64,000 nt of DNA, taken from Microbulbifer bruguierae. Its GTDB lineage: Bacteria; Pseudomonadota; Gammaproteobacteria; Pseudomonadales; Cellvibrionaceae. Shown here piece by piece: positions 18,432 to 29,000 of the stretch. The stretch lies in the NCBI RefSeq assembly GCF_029869925.1, contig NZ_CP118605.1, positions 744,001 through 808,000 on the forward strand, in the 5' to 3' direction. The notes beneath the pieces are model-generated. The model searched no databases. It was not told where the DNA came from and saw only the letters and a program-made list of their open reading frames with translations. Numbering within the stretch: the first letter of the stretch is position 1; every line of letters begins with the position of its first letter. Both the position numbers and the translations under genes were made by a program.

Positions 18432-19385
18432 ATGACTGGAGAGTCGCAAGTGTCCTCAGAAAAAAAGCCTTTAGCCGCACTGGCGCGTCAATTGCGGCCA
18501 ACTCTCACGACCATGCACCAGCAGGCTCTGGAGCTTCGACAGGCACTGGATTCACTGCATCAGAGTAACCGACTGTGGCAAAGCCAACTGCTTCAGCCCG
18601 CCTTTGCCAGGGAAGCCGCGTTGCTGCTTAATCAATCCTTCGAGACCCCCTACCTTCTCGCCGGCAGCCTCTTCGCCCTGCTGGACTACGGAGAGGGATC
18701 AGCGCTCGGAGACGCTCGCCAGACTCTACAGATACCAGGGCTGCTGGCTGTGCGGGGCGCAACCATTCAACTCGCCCAACAGCTGAACCAGACCAAGGCC
18801 GCCTTCCAGCAACTGACCGCAGAGTTCAAATCCTGCCTGAAGGACCGCCCCCCCCTGGAACGTGACGCCCAGCTGCGCGACGCCCTGGCGGACGCGGGTT
18901 ACCCCCGCGCACATCTGCGTCAGTGTTACCGCCAGATACTACTCTGCCCGGAAAGACCCGACGCACTGGCACTCAGCTGGATCAAGGCGCGTAAATCAAT
19001 ACGTCGGGTTTCCGTGGAATGGTGTGAAAAGAAATTGATACAACTGGACCCATTGGGCGAGGACACCGGCATCCAGTACCAGCGACAGCTACTCGCAGGG
19101 CTTCACCGGAATCAGCACGATTTACTGCGACAGGTTCAGGTTCAGAGCCGACCAAACTTGCAGGTAGCGGAAATTTTTCATGGGGAGAATACAGACACCT
19201 ACCGCCAGGTAGGTTATTCGGCGATGCCTGTCCTGGTGCATGGCGGCGACTCGGGCCGGCTACCAGAATTTACCCGGGTCGAGCACGAACCACCGGAGAG
19301 CCGCAGACGCCAGCGCAGGGACCTCAGAATCTCGGCAGAGCCCTTTCTGCCCTCGTTACGAGTGCACCTGCACACGGGCAAATAA
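18432..19385 (+). CDS. tus: Tus-like DNA replication terminus site-binding protein
   Basis: The 317-residue basic protein resembles E. coli Tus over most of its length. The best anchors are LQIPGLLAVRG (Tus LPGVLCYQV region), CYRQILL-ALALSWIKARKSIRRV (Tus [22 protein letters not shown]), VQSRPNLQVAEIF (Tus VKVQPIARVW) and the end FLPSLRVHLHTGK (Tus IIPRLHLYVAD). Tus binds Ter sites and blocks replication forks from one side. Around the lock residues Phe140/His144 of Tus I see no conservation by eye. Positioned alone, divergent from miaE and convergent with a DUF1289 gene. Confidence 0.75.
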   Translation: MTGESQVSSEKKPLAALARQLRPTLTTMHQQALELRQALDSLHQSNRLWQSQLLQPAFAREAALLLNQSFETPYLLAGSLFALLDYGEGSALGDARQTLQIPGLLAVRGATIQLAQQLNQTKAAFQQLTAEFKSCLKDRPPLERDAQLRDALADAGYPRAHLRQCYRQILLCPERPDALALSWIKARKSIRRVSVEWCEKKLIQLDPLGEDTGIQYQRQLLAGLHRNQHDLLRQVQVQSRPNLQVAEIFHGENTDTYRQVGYSAMPVLVHGGDSGRLPEFTRVEHEPPESRRRQRRDLRISAEPFLPSLRVHLHTGK

Positions 19386-19428
19386 CCAGGAGTCCATGTG
19401 CGTCCAACGAGTCCGCCGACGAAAGGTA

Positions 19429-19890
19429 TCAGTTCATCTGTAGCCCGGGTGCCACAAATCGTTGGTAATAGGCCAGCGATAGCGAGAAAAAGTCCTCGTC
19501 TATGCGACGTTTTACCTCCACCAGCGACACCCCTCTCGCAGCCGGTGTAATGACCAGACCATAGTCGGCCAAGTCACCGATCTGACTTGCGCCAGCCCTC
19601 AACAGCTCGAATACCCAACAATAAGGGTTCTGATCTTCGTCAAAACGGATTTGCTGGTGACGTAATTGTGATAGTAGTAAATTCCGATTGACGATTTCCA
19701 GCTGACTACGCACGGCATTTGCAAGATAACCTTCACGGCGCTCGGCTATAATCCGGCGCTGATCTTCAGAATATGCATTCCAGTCGATGACCTCGTGAGC
19801 AAAGCGCTTGCAACCCCGACAGACATTATCGCCAATTCCCGTTGAGCAAACGCCAATGCAGGGAGTGCGCACCTTTTTATACATGGCCAT
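19429..19890 (-). CDS. DUF1289 family small protein with Cys cluster
   Basis: I start at the ATG at 19890 (MAMYKK; the alternative MYKK start is at 19884), giving 153 residues. The frame is open to 20145 but that extension is not protein-like. The N-terminus carries the DUF1289 pattern PCIGVC-x8-CRGCKRF, four cysteines that probably bind a metal, followed by IDW. DUF1289 proteins are small and of unknown function; this one has an extra helical C-terminal part of about 90 residues. No clear ribosome-binding site is visible. It converges on tus. Confidence 0.75.
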   Translation of the reverse strand: MAMYKKVRTPCIGVCSTGIGDNVCRGCKRFAHEVIDWNAYSEDQRRIIAERREGYLANAVRSQLEIVNRNLLLSQLRHQQIRFDEDQNPYCWVFELLRAGASQIGDLADYGLVITPAARGVSLVEVKRRIDEDFFSLSLAYYQRFVAPGLQMN

Positions 19891-20324
19891 GAAGCGGTAA
19901 CACCTTATCCGACTTGTCGTAAATTCAGGTGGCCCCCTCTTTTTGGCCACCGCCGCACTCGGACACACCAGGAACTCAGTGAAATTTCTGTGCGAAATCA
20001 AGGCGCAGAGAATAGCATTTTTGATCAACACAATCCCGCCATTCATCAGACTGGCAGGAGGTCGAGACACACCGCAATGATGCAATTGATTCCCACTCAA
20101 GAAAAGTATCGAGCAGCGACCTTTATTTGTTTTGTGAATGACCACAATTTGCGTAAGTTATTGATTTTTCAACGAACTTAACAGTGTTAATCCTTTTATT
20201 GTAGAATTCGCCACCCGCCTCCAGCGGCCACCGATGTAAACCGGGATCCGGTCGAGAAGAAGATGCGCTTCCGGACTCCTGAAAAGCTGTTGGTTTTACC
20301 CCATACACAGAGAGGGAATTATCC
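19891..20324. other. 434-base intergenic region upstream of acnB
   Basis: No supported gene. It contains a GGTGGCC/GGCCACC hairpin at 19928-19951, the acnB promoter at 20178-20207 and a 5' leader of about 110 bases. Short reading frames on both strands (for example 19990-20181) have no ribosome-binding site or protein character. Confidence 0.6.
20178..20207 (+). promoter_or_regulatory. Candidate sigma-70 promoter for acnB
   Basis: TTAACA (20178-20183) and TAGAAT (20202-20207) each match the consensus at five of six positions and are 18 bases apart. The surroundings are AT-rich. The inferred start near 20214 leaves a leader of about 110 bases before the GTG of acnB. Confidence 0.55.
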
Positions 20325-22940
20325 GTGCTTGAAGCCTATCGCAATCACGTCGCCGAGCGCGCCGAACAAGGTATCCCACCCAAGCCCCTGAATGCCGAAC
20401 AAGTTGCCGGCCTGGTGGAACTGCTGAAGAACCCGCCTGCGGGTGAAGAGCAAGAACTGCTCGACCTGATCACTAACCGCGTACCGCCGGGTGTAGACGA
20501 AGCGGCTTACGTAAAAGCCGGCTTCCTCACTGCCATCGTGAAAGGCGAAGCAGAATCCCCGCTGATCGACCGCAAACACGCCACCAAACTGCTGGGCATG
20601 ATGCTCGGCGGCTACAACATTTCCACCCTGGTTGAACTGCTGGACGACAAAGACCTGGCCGAACTGGCCGGTGAGCAGCTGAAAGACACCCTGCTGATGT
20701 TCGACGCCTTCCACGATGTGGAAGAAAAAGCCAAAGCGGGTAACGAAGTCGCCAAAGGCGTTATCCAGTCCTGGGCTGACGGCGAGTGGTTCACCAAACG
20801 CAACAAAGTCGCCGAGAGCATCAAGGTTGCCGTATTCAAGGTAACCGGCGAAACCAACACCGACGACCTGTCCCCGGCTCCGGACGCCTGGTCCCGCCCG
20901 GACATCCCTCTGCACGCGCGCGCCATGTACAAAATGACCCGCGACGGCCTGACCCCGGAAGAACACGGCGTTACCGGTCCGATGCAGCAAATCGAAGAAA
21001 TCCAGGCCAAAGGCGTGCCGGTTGCCTTCGTGGGTGACGTAGTCGGCACCGGCTCTTCCCGTAAGTCCGCCACCAACTCCGTACTGTGGTTCTTCGGCGA
21101 CGACCTGCCGGGCGTACCAAACAAGAAAGGCGGCGGTATCTGTATCGGCGGTAAAGTAGCCCCGATCTTCTACAACACCATGGAAGACGCCGGCGCACTG
21201 GTATTCGAAGCCCCGGTTGACGAACTGAACATGGGCGACGTGATCGAGATCCGCCCGTACGAAGGCAAAATCCTGGCTGAAGACGGCAAAGTCCTGTCTG
21301 AGTTCGAACTGAAGTCCGACGTACTGCTGGACGAAGTTCAGGCCGGTGGGCGTATCAACCTGATCATCGGTCGCGGTCTGACCACCAAGGCCCGTGAATC
21401 CCTGGGCCTGCCAGTTTCCGACCTGTTCCGCAAGCCGGAGCAACCGGTCGATACCGGTAAAGGCTACACCCTGGCCCAGAAAATGGTTGGCAAGGCCTGT
21501 GGCGTTGAAGGTATCCGTCCGGGCACCTACTGCGAGCCCAAGATGACCACCGTTGGCTCCCAGGACACCACCGGCCCGATGACCCGTGACGAACTGAAAG
21601 ACCTGGCGTGCCTGGGCTTCTCCGCGGATCTCACCATGCAGTCCTTCTGTCACACCGCGGCCTACCCGAAGCCGGTGGACATCGACACCCAGCACACCCT
21701 GCCCGACTTCATCATGAACCGCGGCGGTGTTTCCCTGCGTCCAGGTGACGGCATCATCCACAGCTGGCTGAACCGCATGCTGCTGCCGGACACCGTCGGT
21801 ACCGGTGGTGACTCCCACACCCGCTTCCCGATGGGCATCTCCTTCCCTGCCGGTTCTGGCCTGGTTGCCTTCGCCGCTGCCACCGGCGTTATGCCGCTGG
21901 ACATGCCGGAATCCGTACTGGTGCGCTTCAAGGGTGAACTGCAGCCGGGTATCACCCTGCGTGACCTGGTACATGCAATCCCCTACTACGCCATCCAGCA
22001 GGGTCTGCTGACCGTCGAGAAGAAAGGCAAGAAGAACATCTTCTCCGGCCGCATCCTCGAGATCGAAGGCCTGGATCACCTGACCGTAGAGCAGGCGTTC
22101 GAACTGTCTGACGCCTCTGCTGAGCGTTCTGCTGCCGGCTGTACCATCAAACTGCCGGAAGAAGCCATCGCCGAATACCTGCGCTCCAACATCACCCTGC
22201 TGCGCTGGATGATCGCCGAAGGTTACGGCTCCAAGCGCACCCTGGAGCGTCGTGCACGCGCCATGGAAGAGTGGCTGGCCAACCCGGAACTGATGAGTGC
22301 CGACGCCGATGCGGAGTACGCCGCAGTGATCGAAATCGACCTGGCGGAAGTACAAGAACCGATCGTTTGCGCACCGAACGACCCGGACGACGCCCGCCTG
22401 CTGTCCTCGGTTGCTGGCGACAAGGTAGACGAAGTATTCATCGGCTCCTGCATGACCAACATCGGCCACTTCCGTGCCGCGGGTAAACTGCTGCAGCAGC
22501 ACAAAGGTGGCATCTCCACCCGTATGTGGATCTCTCCGCCCACCAAGATGGACGAGCACCAGTTGATGGAAGAAGGCTACTACAACATCTACGGCTCTGC
22601 CGGTGCGCGCACCGAGATGCCGGGATGCTCCCTGTGCATGGGTAACCAGGCACGTGTAGCCCCGAACAGCACCGTACTGTCCACCTCCACCCGTAACTTC
22701 CCGAACCGCCTGGGCGACGGTGCCAACGTGTACCTGACCTCTGCGGAACTGGCATCCGTGGGTGCGATCCTCGGTAAACTGCCGACTCCCGCGGAATACC
22801 AGGAATTCGCCAAGAATCTGGACGCCATGTCTGCGGAAATCTACCGCTACCTGAACTTCGACCAGATTGAGGAATTCCAGAAATCTGCCGAAGAAGGCAA
22901 GCGCATCGCCGCTACCGAGATTCAGGATGTTGCTGTTTAA
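20325..22940 (+). CDS. acnB: Aconitate hydratase B / 2-methylisocitrate dehydratase
   Basis: The 871-residue protein is full-length AcnB. The N-terminal HEAT-like domain (1-160) is followed by the swivel and the iron-sulfur domains. The three 4Fe-4S ligands are in [10 protein letters not shown] (about 710) and [10 protein letters not shown] (about 770). It isomerises citrate to isocitrate in the TCA cycle and may also dehydrate methylisocitrate. Start is GTG at 20325 after GAGAGGG. Codon use is highly biased, as expected for abundant proteins, which creates a very long spurious antisense frame. It has its own promoter and terminator. Confidence 0.98.
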   Translation: MLEAYRNHVAERAEQGIPPKPLNAEQVAGLVELLKNPPAGEEQELLDLITNRVPPGVDEAAYVKAGFLTAIVKGEAESPLIDRKHATKLLGMMLGGYNISTLVELLDDKDLAELAGEQLKDTLLMFDAFHDVEEKAKAGNEVAKGVIQSWADGEWFTKRNKVAESIKVAVFKVTGETNTDDLSPAPDAWSRPDIPLHARAMYKMTRDGLTPEEHGVTGPMQQIEEIQAKGVPVAFVGDVVGTGSSRKSATNSVLWFFGDDLPGVPNKKGGGICIGGKVAPIFYNTMEDAGALVFEAPVDELNMGDVIEIRPYEGKILAEDGKVLSEFELKSDVLLDEVQAGGRINLIIGRGLTTKARESLGLPVSDLFRKPEQPVDTGKGYTLAQKMVGKACGVEGIRPGTYCEPKMTTVGSQDTTGPMTRDELKDLACLGFSADLTMQSFCHTAAYPKPVDIDTQHTLPDFIMNRGGVSLRPGDGIIHSWLNRMLLPDTVGTGGDSHTRFPMGISFPAGSGLVAFAAATGVMPLDMPESVLVRFKGELQPGITLRDLVHAIPYYAIQQGLLTVEKKGKKNIFSGRILEIEGLDHLTVEQAFELSDASAERSAAGCTIKLPEEAIAEYLRSNITLLRWMIAEGYGSKRTLERRARAMEEWLANPELMSADADAEYAAVIEIDLAEVQEPIVCAPNDPDDARLLSSVAGDKVDEVFIGSCMTNIGHFRAAGKLLQQHKGGISTRMWISPPTKMDEHQLMEEGYYNIYGSAGARTEMPGCSLCMGNQARVAPNSTVLSTSTRNFPNRLGDGANVYLTSAELASVGAILGKLPTPAEYQEFAKNLDAMSAEIYRYLNFDQIEEFQKSAEEGKRIAATEIQDVAV

Positions 22941-22961
22941 GTAGCAACTGAATGCCCAAAG

Positions 22962-22997
22962 AAAAAGCCCCGCTCGTGAGAGCGGGGCTTTTTTATT
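22962..22997 (+). terminator. Rho-independent terminator of acnB
   Basis: A stem AAAAGCCCCGCTC / GAGCGGGGCTTTT with a GTGA loop is followed by TTTATTT. It lies 20 bases after the acnB stop. It is nearly symmetric and may also end transcripts of the convergent gene at 23061. Confidence 0.93.
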
Positions 22998-23060
22998 TCA
23001 AGTGGTTTGAATTTGTGTATCGCAACTTAAGCGCGCTACACGAATCCCAACTCTATTGCT

Positions 23061-23645
23061 TCAGCGTCGTGAAAGCGTTGAACCGCGGGAGTCAAGTGAA
23101 GCCAGAATACGCTTCATTTCATCCGCCTCATCTATGGCTCTTTTGGCCTTGGCTGCTGCCATTGCCGCCTTCTCGGCTTCGATACCCGCTTTGATCGCAC
23201 GTTCACGCGCGGCGCTACCGGTCCGACCGGTCGCGATTTTTTCTTTGACAGGCTTTACCGTACGCTTGGCTTTGGGGCTTGCAGTTACAGCACTAACAGG
23301 CGCAGCGCCGACGCCGGGACGGGGCTTCGGCTTGGGTTTGCTCAGAGACGCTTTGGTCGCACCGGGTAACACCGTGGTGATTCCCGCAAGACTTTTCGCG
23401 TTATAGGTGTCCAGCGCTTCCTCCACCTGCTCCTGTAGCTCCTGGCGATCCTCGGCTACGGCAAACAGGCTTACAGAATAACAATCCGGGCCGAAAACCT
23501 TCAGCTCCCGATAAAATGGATGATCAATCCCCAGCGGCAGAGCGTCCTGAAACTGTTTAAAGCGGGCTTCCGGCGATACGCCTTCACGGGCGGTGCCCAC
23601 CCAAACATCATCGGTCACTTCATTGGTAAGGGTAAATACGATCAT
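23061..23645 (-). CDS. GIY-YIG-like protein with basic low-complexity tail
   Basis: The product has 194 residues. Residues 1-95 resemble a GIY-YIG fold: FTLTN at the first strand, WVGT in place of the YIG strand, then RFKQFQDA, PFYRELKVFGPDCYSVSLFAVAED and the helix ELQEQVEEALDTYNAK. The pattern (strand-Gly, small helices, a final E in a helix) fits the GIY-YIG or phage-type homing nuclease superfamily, but the first Tyr and other catalytic residues are not clear, so it could be inactive. Residues 100-194 are Lys, Pro and Ala rich, likely DNA- or RNA-binding. It is solitary and converges on acnB. Confidence 0.6.
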   Translation of the reverse strand: MIVFTLTNEVTDDVWVGTAREGVSPEARFKQFQDALPLGIDHPFYRELKVFGPDCYSVSLFAVAEDRQELQEQVEEALDTYNAKSLAGITTVLPGATKASLSKPKPKPRPGVGAAPVSAVTASPKAKRTVKPVKEKIATGRTGSAARERAIKAGIEAEKAAMAAAKAKRAIDEADEMKRILASLDSRGSTLSRR

Positions 23646-24024
23646 AGAACCTCAGTCAACGTCATAGAGATCAAAAGTGAGTTGCCAGTCCACATTTATC
23701 TGAATGGCCAAAAGGCCGGGCATTCTAATGATTTAAAAATAAATGTGCAGACTTGACTTGAAGAGCACGGCCAATAGATCTCCACCCCCAAATAAATCAC
23801 TGAAAAACCGGTGTTCCCCGGTATTTTTTAGCCCAGCATGGCAACTCCTCTGAGAAATTTTGCGGATTTTCTGCCCACCTCGTGATCACGGGAAACACAT
23901 CGATCAGCTTGCCGACATCTTTAGATGACAACGCATTTTGAATAACAATAATTACTACTCGTTGATGTAGCCCAGCGCACGCAGATGTCATAATTCCCAC
24001 GCACACACAACCGGCTGGGAAACG
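23646..24024. other. 379-base intergenic region, no supported gene
   Basis: The only candidate is a 69-codon frame on the reverse strand (23797-24006) without a ribosome-binding site or recognised family. Base composition is more AT-rich than the neighbouring genes around 23690-23760 and 23930-23960. I see no clear repeat or RNA structure. Confidence 0.5.
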
Positions 24025-24507
24025 ATGCCTTGCAATCGCAATACTTCGGAAAGGATTGGTAGCGATAACCCCAAACTAGTTCTCTACCTGCCCCACAAGC
24101 CCCAGGCTTATGCGCAGCTACAGAAAGACGCTGACGCAGGGGTTCTCCTTGAGCAAAACTCCAATCACTGGCGGAAAATCGTCACATTGCTGGCGAAGAT
24201 CGCTAGCCCAGTCGAAACGGACTGGCGCCACTTCAGAGATACAGCGCTATTTGCCGAGACGGCCATCTGCTTCACGCCAGAGCTCATTGGGGGAACCTCA
24301 TGGCACTGGATTGGGGGCAAGGACAATTTGCATCGATTCGAGCACCTGGTTCACCGGGCACGCCCTTTCGCTGATTGCGACACCGTCCTGATTGACCCGG
24401 AAACCTGCCTGCTGATCACACCCTACCCCGACTATCGCCAGCTGACGAACGCGATGGTCGGCGCTATTCGCTCGGAGCTGAGCCGTCTGAGCTTCTACCG
24501 CACCTGA
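24025..24507 (+). CDS. Unknown protein, 160 residues
   Basis: The product has no signal peptide or membrane segment. A hydrophobic core strand (PKLVLYLPHKPQAY, residues 16-29), a central DWRHFRDTALFAET segment, and a C-terminal CDTVLIDPETCLLITPYPDYRQLTNAMV give a compact, probably alpha/beta, protein. I recall similar DUF proteins in marine gammaproteobacteria but cannot name the family. Start is the ATG at 24025; no strong Shine-Dalgarno sequence is visible. It ends 136 bases before marR and could be independent of it. Confidence 0.6.
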   Translation: MPCNRNTSERIGSDNPKLVLYLPHKPQAYAQLQKDADAGVLLEQNSNHWRKIVTLLAKIASPVETDWRHFRDTALFAETAICFTPELIGGTSWHWIGGKDNLHRFEHLVHRARPFADCDTVLIDPETCLLITPYPDYRQLTNAMVGAIRSELSRLSFYRT

Positions 24508-24614
24508 GCCGGCCATGACTTGTGCGCCTGGGGTTCTAGTTGTCGGTTCTAATTGTCTATGGCTGGCACCAGAAGTACCGCCTCCCGAATACCCTGATAT
24601 TCCCCCTTGCCACT

Positions 24615-24630
24615 ACATGCATATACATGT
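24615..24630. promoter_or_regulatory. Operator copy 1 for the MarR regulator (own promoter)
   Basis: ACATGCATATACATGT is an inverted repeat with 5-bp arms (ACATG/CATGT). It matches copies at 25186 and 25992. It lies between TTGCCA (24607) and TTAAAA (24630), that is inside a candidate promoter spacer, 13 bases before the marR ATG, which fits autorepression. Confidence 0.7.
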
Positions 24631-24643
24631 TAAAAATCTCCGC

Positions 24644-25126
24644 ATGAGCAATTCAATCCAAACAGAGACAACCGGCAAGCTTGGGAATGCAGTGACCAAA
24701 CCTGTCGTAGAGCCATGCCTGGCCCTGAGCCTGCGTAAAGCCAATCGGGTCCTGACCCAGATCTACGACCAGGACATGGCCGCCAATGGCATCAAGATCA
24801 CCCAATTTGCGATTCTGCGTGCTGTTTACTATTTGGGAGAAACCACTAACCGCAAACTGCAGGAAGTGCTGGTTCTGGATCAGACCACCCTATCGCGAAA
24901 CCTGAAACCACTGCTAAGAGACGCGTATCTGGAAGCGCACCCGGGCCAGGATCGGCGGGAAAAATATCTGCGACTGAGCAAAGAGGGTAAACGACTCTTC
25001 CTGCAGTCTGAAAAAGACTGGCAGCGCACCCAGGACAACTTGAAAGCGCTGCTTGGAGAAAAATTGACAGAAAGATTACTGTCGGTCGGACAAGCCGTGG
25101 TTGATCTGAAGGACTCGGCAACCTGA
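24644..25126 (+). CDS. MarR family transcriptional regulator
   Basis: From the ATG at 24644 (MSNSIQTE) the product has 160 residues, a typical MarR length. The winged helix-turn-helix is visible at ITQFAILRAVYYLGETTNRKLQEVLVLDQTTLSRNLKPLLRDAYLE, followed by the wing with DRREKYLRLSKEGK. The reading frame continues upstream to 24515 without similarity. A Shine-Dalgarno sequence is lacking and the promoter is close, so the message may be leaderless. MarR proteins respond to aromatic or oxidising ligands by releasing DNA. The operator it probably binds occurs before its own gene and the next two units. Confidence 0.9.
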   Translation: MSNSIQTETTGKLGNAVTKPVVEPCLALSLRKANRVLTQIYDQDMAANGIKITQFAILRAVYYLGETTNRKLQEVLVLDQTTLSRNLKPLLRDAYLEAHPGQDRREKYLRLSKEGKRLFLQSEKDWQRTQDNLKALLGEKLTERLLSVGQAVVDLKDSAT

Positions 25127-25185
25127 ACAAAACCACCCCTTTTTAACCGTGACGCAATGTCAAAATTCCACAACCACCCCGAAAA

Positions 25186-25200
25186 ACATGCATATGCATC
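25186..25200. promoter_or_regulatory. Operator copy 2 upstream of the GST-like gene
   Basis: ACATGCATATGCATC contains the perfect 12-bp palindrome ATGCATATGCAT. It lies 33 bases before the GST start and shares the motif ATGYATATRCAT with the copies before marR and before the transporter. Confidence 0.75.
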
Positions 25201-25232
25201 TGCAGAAGAGCAGCTTGAATCAAGGAGAGATG

Positions 25233-25973
25233 ATGAAAAGTGCACCACCCACAAGTAAATTACCATCGACACAATCTGGTAGCGAAGCGCAAGTTCCTAT
25301 CCAGATATTTTCGCACCCAATGGTGCACAATCCGATAAAGCTGCAGCTGGTAATGCGCTACATGGCGAAAGAGTCCCCAGCAATCGCAGAACAGCTTGCA
25401 CAAATCCAGATCAATACCGTAGCGCTGGAACAGATGGCGCAGCGACAACCGGATTTCTTAGCGATAAATCCAAATGGGCTGCTCCCGGCATTAGTGCATG
25501 GGGAGCAGAAACTTTGGGAATCCAATGCCATCGCCCAGTATCTGGCCAACATCTTTGGTTCTCGCCTGTGGCCCGGTACCCCATGGCAGCAGGCCAGCAC
25601 CTTGCGCTGGCTCCAATGGGAGGCTAGTCGCTGGAGTGCCGTTGCGGGCCCCATTGTGTTCTACCAGGTGTACCTCCCCTTCTGGGGTAACCCGGGAAAC
25701 CGGGACAGAGCTGAAGAGGCAGTCAAAAAACTTGCTCCATTAGCCGCGGTGCTGGACCAGCAACTTCAACTTTCCCCCTGCATTGACGGCGACAATTACA
25801 CGCTGGCAGACCTCTGTATAGCGGCTCCGATGATGCATTTCGAGACCGCCGAAATAGACCTGACCCCCTATCCCGATCTAAACGATTGGTACCAGCACAT
25901 TAGTGAACAAACCTGGTGGCAGGAAGTGAAAACAGAGGTTCTGGCATTCATGCAATCTGCAGCCACCGTTTGA
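25233..25973 (+). CDS. Glutathione S-transferase family protein
   Basis: I start at the second ATG of the pair at 25230/25233 because AAGGAG ends 5 bases upstream; this gives 246 residues. An N-terminal thioredoxin-like domain (IQIFSHPMVHNPIKLQLVMRYM, then NPNGLLPALVHGEQKLWESNAIAQYLA with the cis-Pro and the ES glutathione-binding pair) is followed by an all-helical domain (about 110-240). The expected N-terminal Ser/Tyr/Cys is in the SHPM region. It may conjugate or isomerise the hydrophobic compound that induces the cluster; substrate not known. A matching operator lies just upstream and the transporter follows. Confidence 0.88.
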   Translation: MKSAPPTSKLPSTQSGSEAQVPIQIFSHPMVHNPIKLQLVMRYMAKESPAIAEQLAQIQINTVALEQMAQRQPDFLAINPNGLLPALVHGEQKLWESNAIAQYLANIFGSRLWPGTPWQQASTLRWLQWEASRWSAVAGPIVFYQVYLPFWGNPGNRDRAEEAVKKLAPLAAVLDQQLQLSPCIDGDNYTLADLCIAAPMMHFETAEIDLTPYPDLNDWYQHISEQTWWQEVKTEVLAFMQSAATV

Positions 25974-25991
25974 CGGCGTACACGAACAAAT

Positions 25992-26005
25992 ACATGTATA
26001 TACAT
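25992..26005. promoter_or_regulatory. Operator copy 3 upstream of the MMPL-LolA transporter
   Basis: ACATGTATATACAT contains the perfect 12-bp palindrome ATGTATATACAT. It is 27 bases before the transporter ATG and 19 bases after the GST stop, so the transporter likely has its own controlled promoter. Confidence 0.75.
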
Positions 26006-26031
26006 ACCTAAACTCAAGGAAGGAGTGTCAA

Positions 26032-29000
26032 ATGACGCATCCAAACAGTGCGGTTACCGCCTATTTCCGGTTCGTCCGCCGCTACCCAAAAACCCTGGTG
26101 CTAATTAGCCTTGTAGCGCTAATTGCCCTTTGCTCGTCTCTGCCACAACTGACCAAAGACACCCGCGGCGATGCATTTATGGACCCCGGCAATCCCGCGT
26201 TGATCTATCGAGACAAGGTGAAGCAGCAGTTTGGTCTTTCCGATCCTTATGTCATCGCCGTGATCACCGAGCAGGATCACGGCGTTTACGCACCCCCAGT
26301 CCTCGAACTGGTGGAGTGGCTTTCGGACAAAAGCCGGGAGCTGGAAAATATTGACCCCGACCGTGTTGTGAGCCTCGCTACCGAGAACAATATTCAGGGC
26401 AGTACTTCCGGTATGGAAGTAACCCCCTTCTTTGACCCGCGACCGACAACGAAGGAACAAAGCGATCGCCTGCGTCAGGCCATCGAGGATTTCCCCCTAT
26501 ATCAGGGCAAGCTCGTCTCGCGGGATGGCCGTGCCACGCTGATTATTGCGGAAATGCTCGATGAGGATCAGGCGGAGGCCACCTATACCCGACTGCAAAA
26601 ACTCATCGAGCAGGCCCCTCACGTGGACGGTGTTACCCTGCATCTTGCTGGAGAAGGAGCAGTAGCGGGGTTCCTCGGCAGTTACATCGACAGTGATGCC
26701 GGACGTCTCAATCCCATTGCCGGACTTATCATCACGCTTATCATCGCTCTCGCCTTCCGGCGGCTGGCACCGGCGTTACTGGCAAACGTCATTATCGCCG
26801 CATCCGTTCTCACCACCTTGAGCATTATGGCCGTCAGCAAGACCCCCTTCTATGTCATCACCAATGCGCTACCGGTGATATTGATTGGAATTTCCGTAGC
26901 CGACGCCATCCATATATTCAGTCGCTATTACGAGTTACAGCTCGACAAACCCGAAACGGCACGCAGCGAACTGGTCATTGAGACTATGTTGGATATGTGG
27001 CGACCGATAACCCTGACGACCCTCACCACCATTGCTGGCTTTGTCGGGCTGTATTTCGCTTCCAATATGCCGCCATTCAAATATATGGGGCTATTCACCG
27101 CGCTTGGCGTAACCATCGCGTGGCTGTTTTCCATGTTATTCCTGCCTGCTGCACTGACCTGGTTGCAGCCAAAAGTGAGCGCAGGTTTTCTTCACAGCCG
27201 ACATCGGAGAAATGAGCTTTTTGCCTCAATGATGCAGAAGCTGGGCGGGCTGGGTATCCGCCACCCTGGCTTGACCCTGGGCACGGGAGTTGCGATGGCA
27301 CTGACAGGATTTATCGCCGCCAGCCAGTTAAAGGTCGACGAAGATCGTATCGAAACCTTCCACCACAGCGAACCCATTTATCAGGCGGATCGAGCGATCA
27401 ACACGTATTTCGATGGCAGCAACAACCTCGACATTGTGATCGAAACCGATAGCAATGAGGGGCTTTTTGCACCGGAAGTTCTACAGAAAATGCAGGCATT
27501 GCAGACATACGCGCTGAGCCTCCCACACGTCAATAACGCGACCTCCATCGTGGATTACCTGAAACAGATGAACCGGGTATTGCAAGATGGACAGCGCGAT
27601 GCTTACCGGCTGCCTGAAACCCGTGAAGCGGTCGCTCAGTATTTTTTACTGTACTCCGCCTCCAGCGATCCCACGGATTTTGAGGAGGAAGTGGACTACG
27701 ATTACCGGCAGGCCAATATTCGCCTTCTACTTGATAGTGCGGCCTACCGCCACACAAGGCCTGTGGTTGAAAGTTTGCAACGCTTCATTGAGCAAAACTT
27801 CAACGAGCCGGGACTTAGTGCCACACTCAGTGGGCGGGTAACGGTAAATTACCACTGGATTCGCGGCATCGGCGATACCCACTTTTACAGCCTGCTGATT
27901 GCTCTGGTACTGGTATGGTTGGTCGCGGCCCTGCTGTTCCGGTCTGCGCTGGCCGGAGTTTACGCCCTGCTTCCGGTATGCGCTTCCATCCTGTTGATTT
28001 ACTCCACCATGGCCATGACCGGGATTTCACTGGGTATCGGTACATCCATGTTTGCCAGCGTCGCCATTGGTCTGGGGGTTGATTTCGCCATCCATACCCT
28101 CGACCGGATCAAGAGTCGACTGCAAATACTGGCCACTACACAGCACACAATAACTGCAGACGAATTGGATCGGGAGCTACTGGCCATATTCCCGACGACG
28201 GGTCGAGCACTGCTGTTCAATTTCCTCGCCATTGCCTGCGGTTTTGGCGTGCTCATGTCCAGCAAAGTAGTGCCGCTCAACAACTTTGGCACCATTGTCG
28301 CGCTGGCGGTGACGACCAGTTTTATCGCCAGTGTCATGTTGCTGCCGGCAATGATCAAACTGTTCAGACCCCGCTTCGCCCTGGGCTCGCTCTCAATAGC
28401 CGAGCATTCTGGTTATGGTGCCAAGGCCACAGCGAACCCTGCAGACATGGGCCGGCTTTTGAGCGTGCTATTCGGCGCACTGGTACTCAGTGGCGGCCTC
28501 TCCATTGCCTCTCCGAACGCCGTTGCAGAAATCTCCTTGGAAAATAGCTGGCCAGATACCCAATGGATCGTGGATCAGGTAAACGGTCGGGATGACGGCG
28601 AGCAGGTAAGCCGCACCCTCACCATGACGTTGACCGATCGCAATGGAAAGCAACGGGTACGAGAGACACGGGGTTTCCGCAAGTACTATGACAAGGAAAA
28701 GCGCTCGGTGCTGTTTTACACCAGCCCCAGCATCGTCAAAGACACGGCGTTTCTTACCTATGACTATCCCCAGGCAGAGAATCGCGACGATGACCAATGG
28801 CTGTACCTGCCGGCACTGCGCAAAGTGCGAAGGATTTCTGCCTCCGACCGTGGCGATCACTTTCTCGGTACCGACTTCACCTATGAGGACATAAAAAAGG
28901 AGGGGCGGATGGAACCCGCAGATTTCGCCTACAAGGTCGTAGGGAAGGAAACCGCCAACAACCGCGATCTCTTCCATATGGAGGGCGTACCGCATACCCA

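Noticed and set aside
20319..22559. A 746-codon open frame antisense to acnB
   Set aside because: It is a shadow of strong codon bias in acnB (G/C third positions); the protein is rich in Gly, Val, Phe, Gln without any domain, and acnB itself is certain.
23797..24006. A 69-codon reverse-strand frame in the gap before the 24025 gene
   Set aside because: It has no Shine-Dalgarno sequence, no family, and only moderate coding character; a real small gene cannot be excluded but I cannot support it.
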